A stretch of 10,299 nt of DNA from an uncultured Ruminococcus sp. (GCA_937880065.1 CALFMA010000171.1:1-10299); one strand, 5' to 3'; numbered from the stretch's first letter, positions 1-8,268 are shown. The notes: generated from the letters alone by a model not told the origin. A program made the numbers and translations.

Positions 1-2
1 AG

Positions 3-725
3 AACATTGTTGAATCTCCACAGCTTTATGAGCTTTTCAGACAGGTCATTATCATTGACCACCACAGAAAAACTGCCGATTTCATTGATAATGCAGTGAT
101 TTTCTACCATGAACCACACGCCTCATCTGCATCTGAAATGGTAACGGAGCTTATCCAGTATTTCCGCTTTGCAGGCGATGCGAAACTGCCGCCATACCAC
201 GCAGAGGCACTCCTTGCAGGCATTATGCTCGATACCAAAAATTTTGTAATGCGTACAGGTTCAAGAACATTTGAAGCTGCCGCATTCCTTAGAAAATCCG
301 GAGCAGATACGGTTGCGGTAAAAATGCTTTTCTCCAGTTCCTTTGAGTCTTATAAGGAAAAAAGTGAAATTGTTGCTTCTGCTTCAATTTACAATAAATG
401 TGCCATTGCAGTTGCTGACGGCGATTATGTCAATATACGCATAACAGCCCCACAGGCAGCTGATGAACTTCTCAACATATCTGATGTTGACGCTTCTTTC
501 GTAGTCTACACCTCAGGCAATGGCATAAATATATCGGCACGTTCTCTCGGTGCGGTCAATGTTCAGATTATTATGGAAAAACTGGGCGGCGGCGGTCATC
601 AGAGTATGGCTGCCACACAGCTTAGCAATGTTACTGCATCAGAAGCTGTCAAACTCCTCAAACTTGCCATTGACGGCGATGACGAGGAATTATCAACATT
701 GAAAAATAGATTTTTCAACATCTGA
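3..725 (+). CDS. gdpP: Cyclic-di-AMP phosphodiesterase GdpP, C-terminal part (5' end outside window)
   Basis: The frame is open from the first bases of the window, so this is the last 240 residues of a longer protein; family members are usually about 650 residues. Two linked domains are visible. The first is the end of a DHH phosphoesterase domain, with the metal-binding Asp-His-His triad at 57-65 (IIIDHHRK), an [14 protein letters not shown] stretch, and the downstream [10 protein letters not shown] motif near 216-245 whose Asp is a further metal ligand in the family. The second is a DHHA1 domain with the GGGGH motif at 585-599. Known GdpP proteins are membrane-anchored and hydrolyse the second messenger c-di-AMP to pApA; their membrane, PAS and degenerate GGDEF parts would lie upstream of this window. 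Placement directly before rplI and dnaB matches the conserved Firmicutes order and separates it from NrnA-type DHH nanoRNases, which share the two domains. An in-frame GTG at 96 is internal, not a start. Confidence 0.92.
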   Translation, partial: NIVESPQLYELFRQVIIIDHHRKTADFIDNAVIFYHEPHASSASEMVTELIQYFRFAGDAKLPPYHAEALLAGIMLDTKNFVMRTGSRTFEAAAFLRKSGADTVAVKMLFSSSFESYKEKSEIVASASIYNKCAIAVADGDYVNIRITAPQAADELLNISDVDASFVVYTSGNGINISARSLGAVNVQIIMEKLGGGGHQSMAATQLSNVTASEAVKLLKLAIDGDDEELSTLKNRFFNI

Positions 726-736
726 AACACACGAAA

Positions 737-744
737 AGAAAGGA
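737..744 (+). promoter_or_regulatory. Ribosome binding site of rplI
   Basis: AGAAAGGA lies in the 28-nt gap after gdpP and ends 9 nt before the ATG at 754. It fixes that ATG as the L9 start. The gap is too short for an obvious promoter and none was seen in it. Confidence 0.75.
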
Positions 745-753
745 ATTAAAATT

Positions 754-1200
754 ATGAAGGTTATTTATTTACAGGATGTTAAAGGCTCAGGCAAAAAAGG
801 CGAAGTCAAGAATGTAGCTGACGGCTACGCAAGAAATATGCTTCTGCCAAAGGGACTTGCTGTTGAGGCAACTCCCGAAAATCTCAGCAAGCTTGCAGGT
901 CAGAAATCCTCTGCACAGTACAAGGTTGACACAGAGAAAAAGGCTGCACAGGAAGCTGCTGCAAAGGTTAAGGAAAAGAAGCTTATCATCAAGGCTAAGG
1001 CAGGCTCAAATGACCGTCTTTTCGGCTCTGTTACAGCTGCTCACGTTGCCGAGGCTCTTGAAAGTCAGCTTGGCGTAAAGGTTGACAAGAAGAAAATCTC
1101 TCTCAGCACTGATATCAAGAATTTCGGAACATATTCTGCTGTAATCAAGTTCTACACAGGTGTTTCCGAAAAGGTTGATATTGAGGTTATCGAGGGATAA
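754..1200 (+). CDS. rplI: 50S ribosomal protein L9
   Basis: The 148-residue length is typical of bacterial L9. The N-terminal domain (about residues 1-50) begins [18 protein letters not shown] and continues with the family pattern [17 protein letters not shown], which binds 23S rRNA. A Lys/Ala/Glu-rich stretch (about 50-78) forms the long connecting helix, followed by the C-terminal domain with NDRLFGSVT and the conserved ISL and G-x-Y segments. L9 sits at the base of the L1 stalk and reaches towards the neighbouring ribosome; it helps reading-frame maintenance. The gene lies 28 nt after gdpP, and its TAA stop shares its last base with the ATG of dnaB, so the two downstream cistrons look translationally coupled. 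The many AAG and GCT codons fit a highly expressed gene. Confidence 0.98.
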   Translation: MKVIYLQDVKGSGKKGEVKNVADGYARNMLLPKGLAVEATPENLSKLAGQKSSAQYKVDTEKKAAQEAAAKVKEKKLIIKAKAGSNDRLFGSVTAAHVAEALESQLGVKVDKKKISLSTDIKNFGTYSAVIKFYTGVSEKVDIEVIEG

Positions 1201-2549
1201 TGGACGCTAACAATTTTTTCTCCGCCGCTGAATTTCCACACAGCATAGAGGCGGAGCAGTCGGTTATCGGTGCTATTCTTGCTGACCCAACCGTTATGCC
1301 TACTGTTATTGAAAAAATAAAACCCGACTATTTCTACAGCGAAAGCCACCGAAAAATATTCGGTATAATCTACCGTATGTTCACAGGCGGCTCTCCCATT
1401 GACCCTGTAACCGTCCTCAATGAGGTTGAAAAAACAGGCATTTTCGATTCCGCTACGGAGGGAAAGCGTTACCTTATGGAAATCGCAAACACCCTCCCTA
1501 CCACAGAAAATATCGAAAGCTACTGCAAAATCGTTGCGGATAAGTACTTCATACGCAGTCTTGGCTATGTTGCAAGAAGCATTATGGAGGATATTCAATC
1601 GGGAGAAAATGACGCTCAGCTGCTGCTGGATTCCGCTGAACAGAAGATTTACGATATACGTCAGGGACGAAATGTCAGCGGACTTTCTTCCCTCCACGAT
1701 GCAGTTCTTGAAGCCTATGACAGACTTGGCAAAATCACAGGCGAGGACAAGGATAAGTATATCGGTGCAAAAACAGGATTTACTCTCCTTGACACAATAA
1801 CTTCGGGACTTAACAAATCCGACCTTATTATTATTGCTGCACGTCCTGCCATGGGTAAAACTTCATTTGCAATGAATATCGCCACAAACGTGGCTCGCCG
1901 CAATGACAAGGACGTTGTAATTTTCAACCTCGAAATGTCAAAGGAACAGCTTGCTACACGACTTCTTTCCACAGAAGCCCTCGTAGAATCGGGAAATCTC
2001 CGTAACGGACGAATTAAAACCGATGAATGGGTAAGACTTGCCACAAGTGCCGCTTATCTCGGCACTCTGCCTATGTATATCGACGATACGGCAAGTATGA
2101 CGGTTCAGCAGATGAAAGCTAAGCTGCGACGTGTGAAAAATCTCGGCTTGGTAGTTATCGACTACCTACAGCTTATGGGTTCAACCTCACGTTCCGACAA
2201 CCGAGTAACGGTAATTTCCGAAATCACCCGACAGCTTAAAGTTATGGCTAAGGAACTGAATGTTCCCGTTGTGCTTCTTTCACAGCTGTCCCGTGCTGTT
2301 GAAAGCCGTACCGATAAGCGTCCTATGATGTCAGACCTCCGTGAATCTGGTTCTATCGAGCAGGATGCAGATATTATACTTTTCCTCTATCGTGACGCTT
2401 ATTATAACAAAGAAAGCACAAGGCAAAATATCTCCGAGTGTATCGTTGCGAAAAACCGTCACGGTGAAACAGGTACTGTAGAGCTTGTGTGGAACGGTCA
2501 GTTTACCCGTTTCTCCAATCTGGAAACAAATCAGCCACCAGAGGAATAA
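1200..2549 (+). CDS. dnaB: Replicative DNA helicase DnaB (DnaC in Bacillus naming)
   Basis: The 449-residue protein has the full DnaB layout. An N-terminal helical domain (about 10-110, starting PHSIEAEQSVIGAIL) binds primase and stabilises the hexamer. A RecA-fold ATPase domain (about 190-449) carries Walker A ARPAMGKTS at 214-222 (K220, T221), Walker B LVVIDYLQLM with D321, the SQLSR motif at 361-365, the SDLRESGSIEQDADI block at 378-392 and the KNRHG motif at 418-422 that supplies the arginine finger. It unwinds parental DNA ahead of the fork as a ring hexamer. No intein is present. The ATG overlaps the rplI stop (TAATG). The nearest GAGGG (1192-1196) is only 3 nt from the start, so expression probably depends on ribosomes finishing rplI. 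It is followed 4 nt later by tilS. Confidence 0.98.
   Translation: MDANNFFSAAEFPHSIEAEQSVIGAILADPTVMPTVIEKIKPDYFYSESHRKIFGIIYRMFTGGSPIDPVTVLNEVEKTGIFDSATEGKRYLMEIANTLPTTENIESYCKIVADKYFIRSLGYVARSIMEDIQSGENDAQLLLDSAEQKIYDIRQGRNVSGLSSLHDAVLEAYDRLGKITGEDKDKYIGAKTGFTLLDTITSGLNKSDLIIIAARPAMGKTSFAMNIATNVARRNDKDVVIFNLEMSKEQLATRLLSTEALVESGNLRNGRIKTDEWVRLATSAAYLGTLPMYIDDTASMTVQQMKAKLRRVKNLGLVVIDYLQLMGSTSRSDNRVTVISEITRQLKVMAKELNVPVVLLSQLSRAVESRTDKRPMMSDLRESGSIEQDADIILFLYRDAYYNKESTRQNISECIVAKNRHGETGTVELVWNGQFTRFSNLETNQPPEE
2541..2546 (+). promoter_or_regulatory. Ribosome binding site that decides the tilS start
   Basis: GAGGAA at the very end of dnaB lies 7 nt before the ATG at 2554. The longer reading frame from the GTG at 2485 lacks a comparable site and would add 23 residues encoded inside dnaB, so 2554 is the supported start. 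Confidence 0.7.
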
Positions 2550-2553
2550 TAAA

Positions 2554-3894
2554 ATGCTGAAAAAAATACGCAATACTGCGAAAAAATACAATATGATAAA
2601 ATCGGGAGATACTGTGGTATGCGGCCTTTCGGGAGGTGCGGACAGCGTTTGTCTGCTCCTTTCGCTCAATCAGCTTTCGGCTGAAATGAATTTTTCTCTT
2701 GAAGCAATTCACGTAAACCATTGCCTCAGAGGTGAGGAAAGTGACCGTGACCAGCAGTTCTGCCATGATTTGTGCGAAAAGCTTAATATCCCCTTTAACG
2801 CTGTTTCCTGCAATGTTAAGGGATATTCCGAAAAAAACGGCTTATCCTGCGAGGAAGCCGCAAGAGAACTGCGATACGGGATTTTCCGTGAATATTCCAC
2901 GGGGAAACTCCTTGCAACGGCTCATAATGCCGACGATAATCTTGAAACAATGCTCCTCAACCTCATAAGGGGTACAGGATTAAAAGGCATTGCAGGAATT
3001 CCCCCTGTGAGGGATAATATAATCCGCCCTCTCATTGCAGTTTCAAGGCTGGAAATCGAGGAATATCTGCAAAAATGCGGTCAAAATTTCGTAACCGACA
3101 GCACAAATCTAACCGATGATTACACGAGAAATAAAATCCGCCACAACATAATTCCCCTTATGAAAGAGCTGAACAGCTCTCTCACGGAAACAAATGTCCG
3201 CACGGCAGAGGTGCTTCGCAGCGAAAATCAGTTCATTGATGAAGCTGTGCGTGAAACTGTGAAAAACTGCCGCAAAGACGGTATATTTATCGGTCTGAAA
3301 GAGTATAATCAGGTTATACGCAGGCGGTGTATTGCGGAATATCTTTCCGAAAACTCCCTGCCCTTTTCAAATAAAAGGCTGACAGACTGCGATAATATCC
3401 TTATAAATGGCGGAAAAATCAATATATCGGGGAATATTTTCCTCATCTCCGAGGGAAACACTCTCCGCCTTGAAGAAATTAAGCCGAAAACGGAAAATAC
3501 GCTGATTTCAAAGCCCCTTGAATTGGGCGAAAACAGAATTTTCCCTGATTCAATTCTTGTTTGTGAAATCGTAAATTGTGAAAATTTGAAGAAAATCGAC
3601 TTTGTTCATAAAAAATTAACAATTTATACGCTGGATTATGATAAAATAAAAGGAACAGCTATTGTCAGAAACAGGAAATTCGGCGATAAGCTTAAACTCA
3701 GAGGCCGTAACTTTACTTCCTCTGTGAAAAAAATAATAAATGAAACAATTCCCGTTGAACAGCGTAACAGCCTGCATTTTATAGAGGACGAAAATGGGAC
3801 GGTATTTGCCGAAAAAATCGGCATTGCAGACCGAGTTGCCCCTGATTCTTCCACTAAAAGGCTGCTGAAAATCCAAATAATACGGGAAGGATAG
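2554..3894 (+). CDS. tilS: tRNA(Ile)-lysidine synthetase TilS
   Basis: A 446-residue PP-loop ATPase that converts C34 of the CAU-anticodon tRNA-Ile to lysidine, so that it reads AUA instead of AUG. Visible marks are the PP-loop SGGADS at residues 26-31, the HVNHCLRG motif at 53-60, [12 protein letters not shown] at 121-132, [12 protein letters not shown] at 135-146, RPL at 158-160 and the TDSTN...[12 protein letters not shown] run at 181-201. These form the N-terminal catalytic domain. The C-terminal TilS domain (about 385-440) shows KLRGR, a KKIINE helix and the [13 protein letters not shown] strand region. Length fits Firmicutes TilS. The ATG at 2554 has a good ribosome binding site; the upstream GTG would overlap dnaB by 65 nt. 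In Bacillus tilS is followed by hprT and then ftsH; here ftsH follows directly with a 2-nt gap and no hprT. Confidence 0.96.
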   Translation: MLKKIRNTAKKYNMIKSGDTVVCGLSGGADSVCLLLSLNQLSAEMNFSLEAIHVNHCLRGEESDRDQQFCHDLCEKLNIPFNAVSCNVKGYSEKNGLSCEEAARELRYGIFREYSTGKLLATAHNADDNLETMLLNLIRGTGLKGIAGIPPVRDNIIRPLIAVSRLEIEEYLQKCGQNFVTDSTNLTDDYTRNKIRHNIIPLMKELNSSLTETNVRTAEVLRSENQFIDEAVRETVKNCRKDGIFIGLKEYNQVIRRRCIAEYLSENSLPFSNKRLTDCDNILINGGKINISGNIFLISEGNTLRLEEIKPKTENTLISKPLELGENRIFPDSILVCEIVNCENLKKIDFVHKKLTIYTLDYDKIKGTAIVRNRKFGDKLKLRGRNFTSSVKKIINETIPVEQRNSLHFIEDENGTVFAEKIGIADRVAPDSSTKRLLKIQIIREG

Positions 3895-3897
3895 GAG
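3884..3897 (+). promoter_or_regulatory. Double Shine-Dalgarno region before ftsH
   Basis: Two purine-rich cores overlap the end of tilS. GGGAAGGA at 3884-3891 is 5 nt before the GTG at 3897. TAGGAG at 3892-3897 is 8 nt before the TTG at 3906. Either could serve, so the ftsH start is not settled by the sequence alone. Confidence 0.5.
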
Positions 3898-5813
3898 TGT
3901 GCAAGTTGACACCAAAAAAGAACAGAGGCGTTTTATCCTACTTTCTGGTCATTCTTATTTCCATTTTCTGCGTTTACTTTGTGTTTTCAAAGCTTGTAGA
4001 TATGGGACAGAATACAGATTACACAAACGTAATATCACATTTCGACAACTATGAGGTATCATACTACGAACTTGACCTCGGCACAGGTGAACTGACATAT
4101 CAGCTTCGTGGCGAAACTGAAAAGCAGAAATATACCGTGCCGTATGTAAGCATTTTCCTTGATGATACCGACAATTACCGTGTGGAATACAATAAAAAGT
4201 ATCCCTCCGAACCCCTTGTTCAGAATTACATCAAGCCTACCGATAACACATGGCTGCTTACGCTTATTCCAATTGTAATGATAATTGTAATTGCTATACT
4301 TATGTTCGTGTTTATGATGCGTCAAAGCGGAGGCGGTAAGTATAACAATTTCGGCAAGGCTAATCTGAAAAGTCAGGCTGATACAAGAAAGGCTACTTTC
4401 AAAGACGTTGCAGGTGCTGACGAGGAAAAACAGGAACTTCAGGAAATCGTTGATTTTATGAAAAATCCTAAGAAATATTCCGAAATCGGCGCAAAAATTC
4501 CCAAGGGTGTACTCCTTTTAGGCCCTCCCGGTACAGGTAAAACTCTCCTTGCACGTGCAGTTGCAGGTGAGGCAAATGTGCCGTTCTTCCCAATTTCAGG
4601 TTCTGATTTCGTGGAAATGTTCGTAGGTGTCGGGGCTTCACGTGTACGTGACCTCTTTGAGCAGGCTAAAAAGCACTCCCCCTCCATTATCTTCATTGAC
4701 GAAATTGATGCTGTTGGTCGTCACAGAGGTTCAGGTCTTGGCGGTAATCACGATGAACGTGAACAGACTCTCAACCAGCTCCTCGTTGAAATGGACGGAT
4801 TCACAGGCAATGAAAGCGTTATTGTAATTGCGGCTACAAACCGCCGTGATATTCTTGACCCTGCCCTCCTCCGTCCGGGACGTTTCGACAGACAGATTGT
4901 TGTCGGCTATCCCGATGTAAAGGGACGTGAGGAAATCCTCAAGGTTCATGCAAGAAATAAGCCGCTGGGCAATGATGTTGACCTTAAAATTATTGCTCAG
5001 ACTACACAGGGCTTTACAGGTGCAGATCTGGAAAATCTTCTTAATGAAGCTGCTCTCCTTGCTGCCCGTGAAGACAGAAAAGCAATCTCTGAAAAGGACA
5101 TTGAGGAAGCTACAATGAAAGTCATTGCAGGTCCTGAAAAGAAATCACGTATCGTTACAGAGCGTGACAAGAAAATTACAGCTTATCATGAAGCAGGTCA
5201 CGCTGTTGCAGCTTATAATCTGCCTACACAGGATAAGGTTCATCAGGTTACAATTATTCAGCGTGGTATGGCGGCAGGTCTTACGGTTACCCGCCCCGAT
5301 ACAAACGATATGCATATGTCACGCAATCAGATGCGTGAAAGCATTGTAATGCTTCTCGGCGGACGTGTTGCAGAGGAAATTTTCCTTGATGACATCTGCA
5401 CAGGTGCTTCAAATGACATTGAACGTGCTACAAAAACTGCACGTAATATGGTTACAAGATACGGCTTCTCAGATAAGCTTGGAACTGTAGCTTATGGCTC
5501 TGACAGCGATGAAGTATTCCTCGGTAAGGACTACGGTCATGTTCAGAATTACAGCCAGTCCATTGCGGCTCAGATTGATGACGAGGTTAAGGAAATTATT
5601 GAAAAGGCATATGCTCAATGTAAGGAAATCCTTACTGCAAATGCAAATAAAATGCATCTCCTTGCCGATTATCTGCTGAAATATGAGAAAATCGACAACG
5701 ACAAGTTTGAGCGTCTTATGCGTGGTGAAAATATTGAGGCTGATGAGCCTATGGAGAAATCCGCACCTGTTGAAGCTGAAAATATTGAAACTTCTGAAAA
5801 TACAGAAGAATAA
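3897..5813 (+). CDS. ftsH: ATP-dependent zinc metalloprotease FtsH
   Basis: A 638-residue membrane AAA+ protease that degrades misfolded membrane proteins and short-lived regulators. Membrane span 1 is at about 13-30, followed by an extracytoplasmic domain (31-118), span 2 at about 119-141, a [10 protein letters not shown] linker, and the AAA module. The AAA module carries Walker A GPPGTGKT (209-216), pore motif MFVGVGAS (241-248), Walker B IIFIDEID (264-271), and the second region of homology [20 protein letters not shown] (314-333) with arginine fingers R326 and R329. The M41 peptidase has zinc site HEAGH at 431-435, with D507 in [11 protein letters not shown] as the likely third ligand. 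The tail from about 612 is acidic and probably disordered. The start is GTG at 3897 or TTG at 3906; the second gives MTPKKNRG, a more usual N-terminus. The gene closes the housekeeping block, 2 nt after tilS. Confidence 0.98.
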   Translation: MCKLTPKKNRGVLSYFLVILISIFCVYFVFSKLVDMGQNTDYTNVISHFDNYEVSYYELDLGTGELTYQLRGETEKQKYTVPYVSIFLDDTDNYRVEYNKKYPSEPLVQNYIKPTDNTWLLTLIPIVMIIVIAILMFVFMMRQSGGGKYNNFGKANLKSQADTRKATFKDVAGADEEKQELQEIVDFMKNPKKYSEIGAKIPKGVLLLGPPGTGKTLLARAVAGEANVPFFPISGSDFVEMFVGVGASRVRDLFEQAKKHSPSIIFIDEIDAVGRHRGSGLGGNHDEREQTLNQLLVEMDGFTGNESVIVIAATNRRDILDPALLRPGRFDRQIVVGYPDVKGREEILKVHARNKPLGNDVDLKIIAQTTQGFTGADLENLLNEAALLAAREDRKAISEKDIEEATMKVIAGPEKKSRIVTERDKKITAYHEAGHAVAAYNLPTQDKVHQVTIIQRGMAAGLTVTRPDTNDMHMSRNQMRESIVMLLGGRVAEEIFLDDICTGASNDIERATKTARNMVTRYGFSDKLGTVAYGSDSDEVFLGKDYGHVQNYSQSIAAQIDDEVKEIIEKAYAQCKEILTANANKMHLLADYLLKYEKIDNDKFERLMRGENIEADEPMEKSAPVEAENIETSENTEE

Positions 5814-5817
5814 AACA

Positions 5818-5854
5818 AAGGGTACTGAGAAAAAATCAGTACCCTTAATTTTTT
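5818..5854. terminator. Bidirectional intrinsic terminator between ftsH and glnN
   Basis: An 11-bp perfect stem (AAGGGTACTGA at 5818-5828 with TCAGTACCCTT at 5836-5846) closes a 7-nt A-rich loop. It is followed by AA and six T residues (5849-5854), giving a Rho-independent terminator for ftsH, whose stop is 4 nt upstream. Read from the other strand the same stem is followed by TTTGTTTTA, so it can also end glnN, whose stop codon lies 1 nt past the T-run. It is the only terminator needed for two convergent genes. Confidence 0.9.
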
Positions 5855-5855
5855 G

Positions 5856-7946
5856 TTATACGTTATAAATAATCTCGGAATATGTGGGAATAGGCCAGCT
5901 GTCAAGAGGCATATTAACCTCCATTTCATCGGCAATTTCACGCATAATATTCATTTCCGCAAACACATAATCATGGTAGAATTCAGCCTGCTTCTGAACT
6001 TCTTCAATTGCACAGGCTTCTGCTATAAGCTTTTCAAGGCGGTTAATTGACTCGTAAAGACCGTCTGAAAGCTGTGTAAGCTTTTCAGCAATTTTTCTTT
6101 CGGTATTTGCAGTTATGCCGATTTCATTCTTTGTGGCAATTGACTTGCAAAGCTTGTCGAGATAATCAAGGCCGGCAGGAAGAAGCTGTTTTCTCGCCAT
6201 TTCAACCATTGTTCGTGCTTCAATTCTGCGTGTCTTAGAATACTTTTCAAGGTGAATTTCTGTACGTGCTGTTACTTCATTTTTATTGAAAATACCGTGT
6301 TTATGAAGAATTTTCAGATTCTTTTCATCGGTATAATGTGGCATACAATCAACAACAGAAGGGTAGTTTGGAAGTCCTCTGCGTGCAGCCTCAAGCACCC
6401 ATTCCTTAGAATAACCGTCACCATTGAAGATAATGCGGCGGTGCTTTTTCAGCACTTCTTTCAGCACTATCTTTACTTCTTCCTCAAAGCGTTCGCTGTT
6501 TTTCACAGTTTCAAGCTTATCTGCAAACCAATCAAGTTCCTCTGCCACAATTGTATTAAGCAGGGCATTTGGACAACCGATATTGTCGGATGAACCAACC
6601 ATACGGAACTCAAAACGATTACCTGTGAATGCGAAAGGAGATGTTCTGTTTCTGTCTGTGGAATCCTTAGGGAATGAGGGAAGCGCATTTACACCGATTT
6701 CAAAGGACTGTGCATGAGTCTTGTAAACTCCGTCCTCCTCAATGGCTTTAAGAACTGCGTCAAGTTCTTCGCCGAGGAACATTGAAATAATTGCAGGAGG
6801 AGCTTCATCAGCACCAAGTCTGTGGTCATTTCCTGCTGATGCAGCTGAAAGTCGCATAAGGTCGGCATACTCATCAACACCCTTAATCAATGCACAGAGA
6901 ATTGTGAGGAACTGGAGATTTTCCATAGGTGTATCGCCTGGGTCAAGAAGATTCTGACCGTCATTTGTACGCATTGACCAGTTATTGTGCTTACCTGAAC
7001 CGTTTACACCCTCGAATGGCTTTTCGTGGAGAAGACATACAAGATTGTGCTTAAGAGCAATTTTCTCCATAACTTCCATTGCCAGCTCATTCTGATCAGC
7101 ACCAAGATTTGAAGTTGTGAAAATAGGTGCCATTTCGTGCTGTGCAGGAGCAGCCTCGTTGTGCTTTGTGTGGGAATATACGCCAAGTTTCCACAGCTCA
7201 TTGTCAAGGTCAGCCATATATGCCGCAATTCTTGGTTTGAGATTTGCGAAATACTGGTCGTCAAGATCCTGACGCTTAGGAGGCTTTGCACCGAAAAGTG
7301 TTCTGCCTGTGAGAACGAGATCCTCACGCTGGTCGAATTTATCTTTATCTATAAGGAAATATTCCTGTTCTGCACCAACAGTTGAAGTTACACGGGTAAC
7401 ATTTTCGTTGCCGAATAATTTGAGAAAACGTACAGCCGACTTGCTGAGAGCCTCCATAGAACGGAGGAGGGGAGTTTTCTTGTCAAGAGTTTCGCCTGTG
7501 TATGATACGAAAACTGTGGGAATATAAAGGCTGCCCTCTTTTACAAAGCAGTAGGAAGTAGGATCCCACGCTGTATAGCCTCTTGCGGAGCTTGTTTGTC
7601 TTAATCCACCTGAGGGGAAAGATGAAGCGTCAGGCTCACCCTTGATAAGAGCCTTTCCGGAAAATTCCATAAGAGCAGTACCATTCGGACCAACGCTGAG
7701 GAATGAGTCGTGCTTTTCAGCTGTTGTACCTGTCATAGGCTGGAACCAGTGGGTATAGTGAGTTGCACCGAGGTCTAAAGCCCAATCCTTGATAGCATTT
7801 GCAACAATATCCGCTGTTTCGGTATCGAGAGGCTGACCTTTTTCCATTGTACGTCTGAGATTTTTGTATGTGTTTTTCGGAAGCTTTGCTTTCATAACTG
7901 TTTCATTGAAAACATTACAGCCGAAAATCTCAGGAATATTAACCAT
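5856..7946 (-). CDS. glnN: Glutamine synthetase type III (GSIII, GlnN)
   Basis: A 696-residue protein of the length typical for GSIII, much longer than the roughly 450-residue type I enzyme. It joins ammonia to glutamate using ATP in the cytoplasm. GSIII-type signatures are visible: HWFQPMTGTTAEKHDSF (66-82), GGLRQTSSARGYTAWDP (113-129), VGAEQEYFLID (190-200) with metal ligands E193 and E195, KHNEAAPAQHEMAPIF (261-276) with E264 and E271, and FEGVNGSGKHNNWSM (311-325) with the catalytic-site His. DRNRTSPFAFTGNRFEFR (431-448) follows. The C-terminal third (about 560-680) is largely helical and charged, as in GSIII dodecamers. The start is set by AAGGAG 8 nt upstream. It is monocistronic, convergent with ftsH and divergent from the sigma operon, with its own promoter and a leader of about 90 nt. 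No nitrogen regulator or amt gene is next to it. Confidence 0.97.
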   Translation of the reverse strand: MVNIPEIFGCNVFNETVMKAKLPKNTYKNLRRTMEKGQPLDTETADIVANAIKDWALDLGATHYTHWFQPMTGTTAEKHDSFLSVGPNGTALMEFSGKALIKGEPDASSFPSGGLRQTSSARGYTAWDPTSYCFVKEGSLYIPTVFVSYTGETLDKKTPLLRSMEALSKSAVRFLKLFGNENVTRVTSTVGAEQEYFLIDKDKFDQREDLVLTGRTLFGAKPPKRQDLDDQYFANLKPRIAAYMADLDNELWKLGVYSHTKHNEAAPAQHEMAPIFTTSNLGADQNELAMEVMEKIALKHNLVCLLHEKPFEGVNGSGKHNNWSMRTNDGQNLLDPGDTPMENLQFLTILCALIKGVDEYADLMRLSAASAGNDHRLGADEAPPAIISMFLGEELDAVLKAIEEDGVYKTHAQSFEIGVNALPSFPKDSTDRNRTSPFAFTGNRFEFRMVGSSDNIGCPNALLNTIVAEELDWFADKLETVKNSERFEEEVKIVLKEVLKKHRRIIFNGDGYSKEWVLEAARRGLPNYPSVVDCMPHYTDEKNLKILHKHGIFNKNEVTARTEIHLEKYSKTRRIEARTMVEMARKQLLPAGLDYLDKLCKSIATKNEIGITANTERKIAEKLTQLSDGLYESINRLEKLIAEACAIEEVQKQAEFYHDYVFAEMNIMREIADEMEVNMPLDSWPIPTYSEIIYNV

Positions 7947-7954
7947 AAAATTAG

Positions 7955-7960
7955 CTCCTT
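7955..7960 (-). promoter_or_regulatory. Ribosome binding site of glnN
   Basis: On the minus strand AAGGAG lies 8 nt before the ATG (7944-7946). This is a near-perfect Shine-Dalgarno and supports this start. Confidence 0.85.
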
Positions 7961-7972
7961 AAACATAAAAGT

Positions 7973-7988
7973 GCAGTATATATACTGC
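7973..7988. repeat. Perfect 16-bp palindrome in the glnN leader
   Basis: GCAGTATA followed at once by its complement TATACTGC, centred between 7980 and 7981. It starts 26 nt upstream of the glnN ATG and lies downstream of the predicted transcription start. With no loop between the arms it looks more like a dimeric-protein operator than a stable RNA hairpin, and it is not followed by a T-run, so it is not a terminator. The binding protein is unknown. Confidence 0.6.
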
Positions 7989-7989
7989 T

Positions 7990-8022
7990 GTTACGGTAAT
8001 TAAAAAGTGTTCCTTGCGTAAC
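7990..8022. repeat. Inverted repeat GTTACG / CGTAAC in the glnN leader
   Basis: Six-base arms at 7990-7995 and 8017-8022 flank 21 nt, just upstream of the 16-bp palindrome in glnN orientation. Both fall inside the predicted 5' untranslated region, so a leader-RNA stem is possible. Arms this short can arise by chance. Confidence 0.3.
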
Positions 8023-8042
8023 AAACTTTAATTCCATTTTAT

Positions 8043-8071
8043 ATTATATCATATTTTATAGGCAAGGTCAA
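8043..8071 (-). promoter_or_regulatory. Predicted vegetative promoter of glnN
   Basis: On the minus strand the -35 box TTGACC (8066-8071) and the -10 box TATAAT (8043-8048) are separated by 17 nt. This is one mismatch from the housekeeping sigma consensus. It predicts transcription starting near 8036 and a leader of about 90 nt. Confidence 0.8.
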
Positions 8072-8085
8072 TATTCCGTGAAAGC

Positions 8086-8097
8086 TAATAGCTATTA
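8086..8097. repeat. 12-bp palindrome between the divergent promoters
   Basis: TAATAGCTATTA reads the same on both strands. It is 14 nt upstream of the glnN -35 box and 47 nt upstream of the sigma-operon -35 box, where an activator or shared repressor could sit. It is AT-rich, so chance is a real alternative. Confidence 0.35.
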
Positions 8098-8144
8098 AAT
8101 AATACTGCCAATATTCGCAAGAAATTATGAAATTTGCTGTTGTC

Positions 8145-8173
8145 TTGACGTATATCTCCTGTTATGATATAAT
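8145..8173 (+). promoter_or_regulatory. Predicted vegetative promoter of the sigma-factor operon
   Basis: The -35 box TTGACG (8145-8150) and the -10 box TATAAT (8168-8173) are separated by exactly 17 nt, and a TG dinucleotide lies just upstream of the -10 region. Transcription should begin near 8180, giving an untranslated leader of about 100 nt. The match to the housekeeping consensus means the operon need not depend on its own sigma factor for basal expression. Confidence 0.8.
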
Positions 8174-8268
8174 TTTTATTGGAAAAATTTTCAGAAATTG
8201 TGTAACACTTTGGAAATATGCCTTGAGTATATATTACAGAATGCATTCACTTTAAAGAAAAATCACGG

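Noticed and set aside
1152..1697. 181-codon open frame on the minus strand over rplI/dnaB
   Set aside because: It lies wholly antisense to conserved rplI and dnaB coding sequence, has no recognisable motif and no clear ribosome binding site; a shadow frame.
2485..2553. Upstream GTG start extending tilS by 23 residues
   Set aside because: It would overlap dnaB and lacks a good ribosome binding site; the ATG at 2554 has GAGGAA at ideal spacing and begins the usual TilS N-terminus.
6252..6593. 113-codon and neighbouring plus-strand frames inside glnN
   Set aside because: They are antisense to well-conserved glutamine synthetase codons and show no family motif.
8005..8024. Possible GlnR/TnrA nitrogen-control site in the glnN leader
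   Set aside because: On the minus strand TGTT and AACA arms are present, but the spacing and inner bases do not fit the TGTNAN7TNACA consensus, so it was not called.
8171..8192. A/T-only inverted repeat near the sigma-operon transcription start
   Set aside because: AATTTTT/AAAAATT and GAAAAATTTTC are expected by chance in such AT-rich DNA and would form only a weak hairpin.
8201..8240. Possible ECF-type autoregulatory promoter (GTAAC-like -35) before the sigma gene
   Set aside because: GTAAC is present, but no CGT-like -10 lies 16-17 nt downstream; the vegetative promoter at 8145-8173 explains expression better.
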